Shown here piece by piece: positions 12,584 through 12,750 of a stretch of DNA of 12,750 bases. The stretch spans positions 1 to 12,750 of the forward strand of contig DASWLV010000150.1 of the NCBI GenBank assembly GCA_036400075.1. Reading direction: 5' to 3'. Within the stretch, counting starts at the first letter, position 1; each line of letters opens with the position of its first letter. This DNA is from JALZCH01 sp036400075 (lineage in GTDB: Bacteria; Acidobacteriota; Blastocatellia; Pyrinomonadales; Pyrinomonadaceae). The notes beneath the pieces are model-generated. The model saw nothing but the letters and a program-made list of their open reading frames with translations, was not told the origin of the DNA and did not search any database. The translations under genes were made by a program, and so were the position numbers.

Positions 12584-12750
12584 CTACATGGATTTACCGG
12601 CAAAGCTATCAAAGCTATCAAAGTGCTGAATCAATAATTCGTTAAACGGTGAAATGCTGCGAATTGCTCGAATGTCTTGTTCTGTGCAATCCTGCCACTT
12701 ATCTTTATTAAGCAACTGTACTTTACGTCCGGGTGAAGCTTTAAATTCAA
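12584..12750 (-). CDS. 3' end of an unrecognised gene (partial)
   Basis: The minus strand is open from the window edge to TAG at 12584-12586, giving 55 codons. The visible chain (EFKASPGRKVQLLNKDKW ... FDSFAGKSM) looks like real protein by composition, and its stop lies 13 bp before the kelch gene's start, as in an operon. I do not recognise the family. The other two frames on this strand hold stops. Length alone does not prove coding. Confidence 0.5.
   Translation of the reverse strand, partial: EFKASPGRKVQLLNKDKWQDCTEQDIRAIRSISPFNELLIQHFDSFDSFAGKSM
12602..12623. repeat. Short tandem repeat AAAGCTATC
   Basis: Two complete 9-bp copies (12602-12610, 12611-12619) plus AAAG. Within the partial minus-strand gene it encodes a repeated Asp-Ser-Phe near the C-terminus, so its length changes would stay in frame. 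Confidence 0.55.

Noticed and set aside
1..12750. tRNA, rRNA or known riboswitch genes
   Set aside because: I saw no cloverleaf with a T-loop GTTCRA signature or ribosomal sequence in the intergenic stretches; these are short and contain the hairpins and terminators listed.

Overview
The window reads as a chromosomal segment of a mid-GC, Gram-negative-type bacterium. My best guess is an Acidobacteriota member (Blastocatellia/Pyrinomonadaceae type). This is inferred from overall style: a CxxC-less Mrp, retropepsin-like and TraB/GumN-like exported proteins, a pair of DUF2382 (YsnF-type) proteins, and GTAG-hairpin repeats with an IS200/IS605-like transposase. No rRNA or tRNA is present to confirm it.

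Layout: (i) 1-1272 is an Fe-S cluster assembly pair, a 5'-truncated Mrp/ApbC P-loop ATPase and an ErpA-type A-type carrier, closed by a strong terminator. (ii) 1294-2189 is a mobile repeat block. A small HUH/Y1 transposase (RAYT-like) sits between two inverted REP-like elements. Beside it is a second inverted pair of the same element with no gene inside, which looks like a REPIN or MITE derivative. All four copies share GTAG followed by the same 8-bp palindrome stem, flanked by two further GC-rich hairpins with mostly GAA loops. (iii) 2259-6463 is a small defence-type cluster on the minus strand: a single-chain restriction-modification enzyme of the Type ISP kind without a helicase domain, preceded by a toxin-antitoxin pair whose VapC-like PIN toxin carries an in-frame stop at codon 23. 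(iv) 6586-9068 is a tight three-gene minus-strand operon: a six-TM membrane protein, an exported protein with two DTG aspartic-protease motifs, and an exported TraB/GumN-like protein. (v) 9308-11293 holds two plus-strand stress-type genes with DUF2382 domains, separated by a 222-bp spacer with four successive inverted repeats, and followed by a 20-bp-stem bidirectional terminator. (vi) 11416-12750 holds a seven-repeat kelch-type exported protein, probably a lipoprotein, plus the 3' end of a further minus-strand gene at the window edge.

The most interesting structure is the RAYT/REP block. The repeats have an unusually regular three-hairpin layout with at least one compensatory base-pair change. 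The transposase gene's last codon and stop (TGG TAG) are supplied by the repeat's own GGTAG motif. Next are the nonsense-disrupted VapC, the AT-rich segment in the specificity half of the restriction enzyme, and the double-DTG protease.
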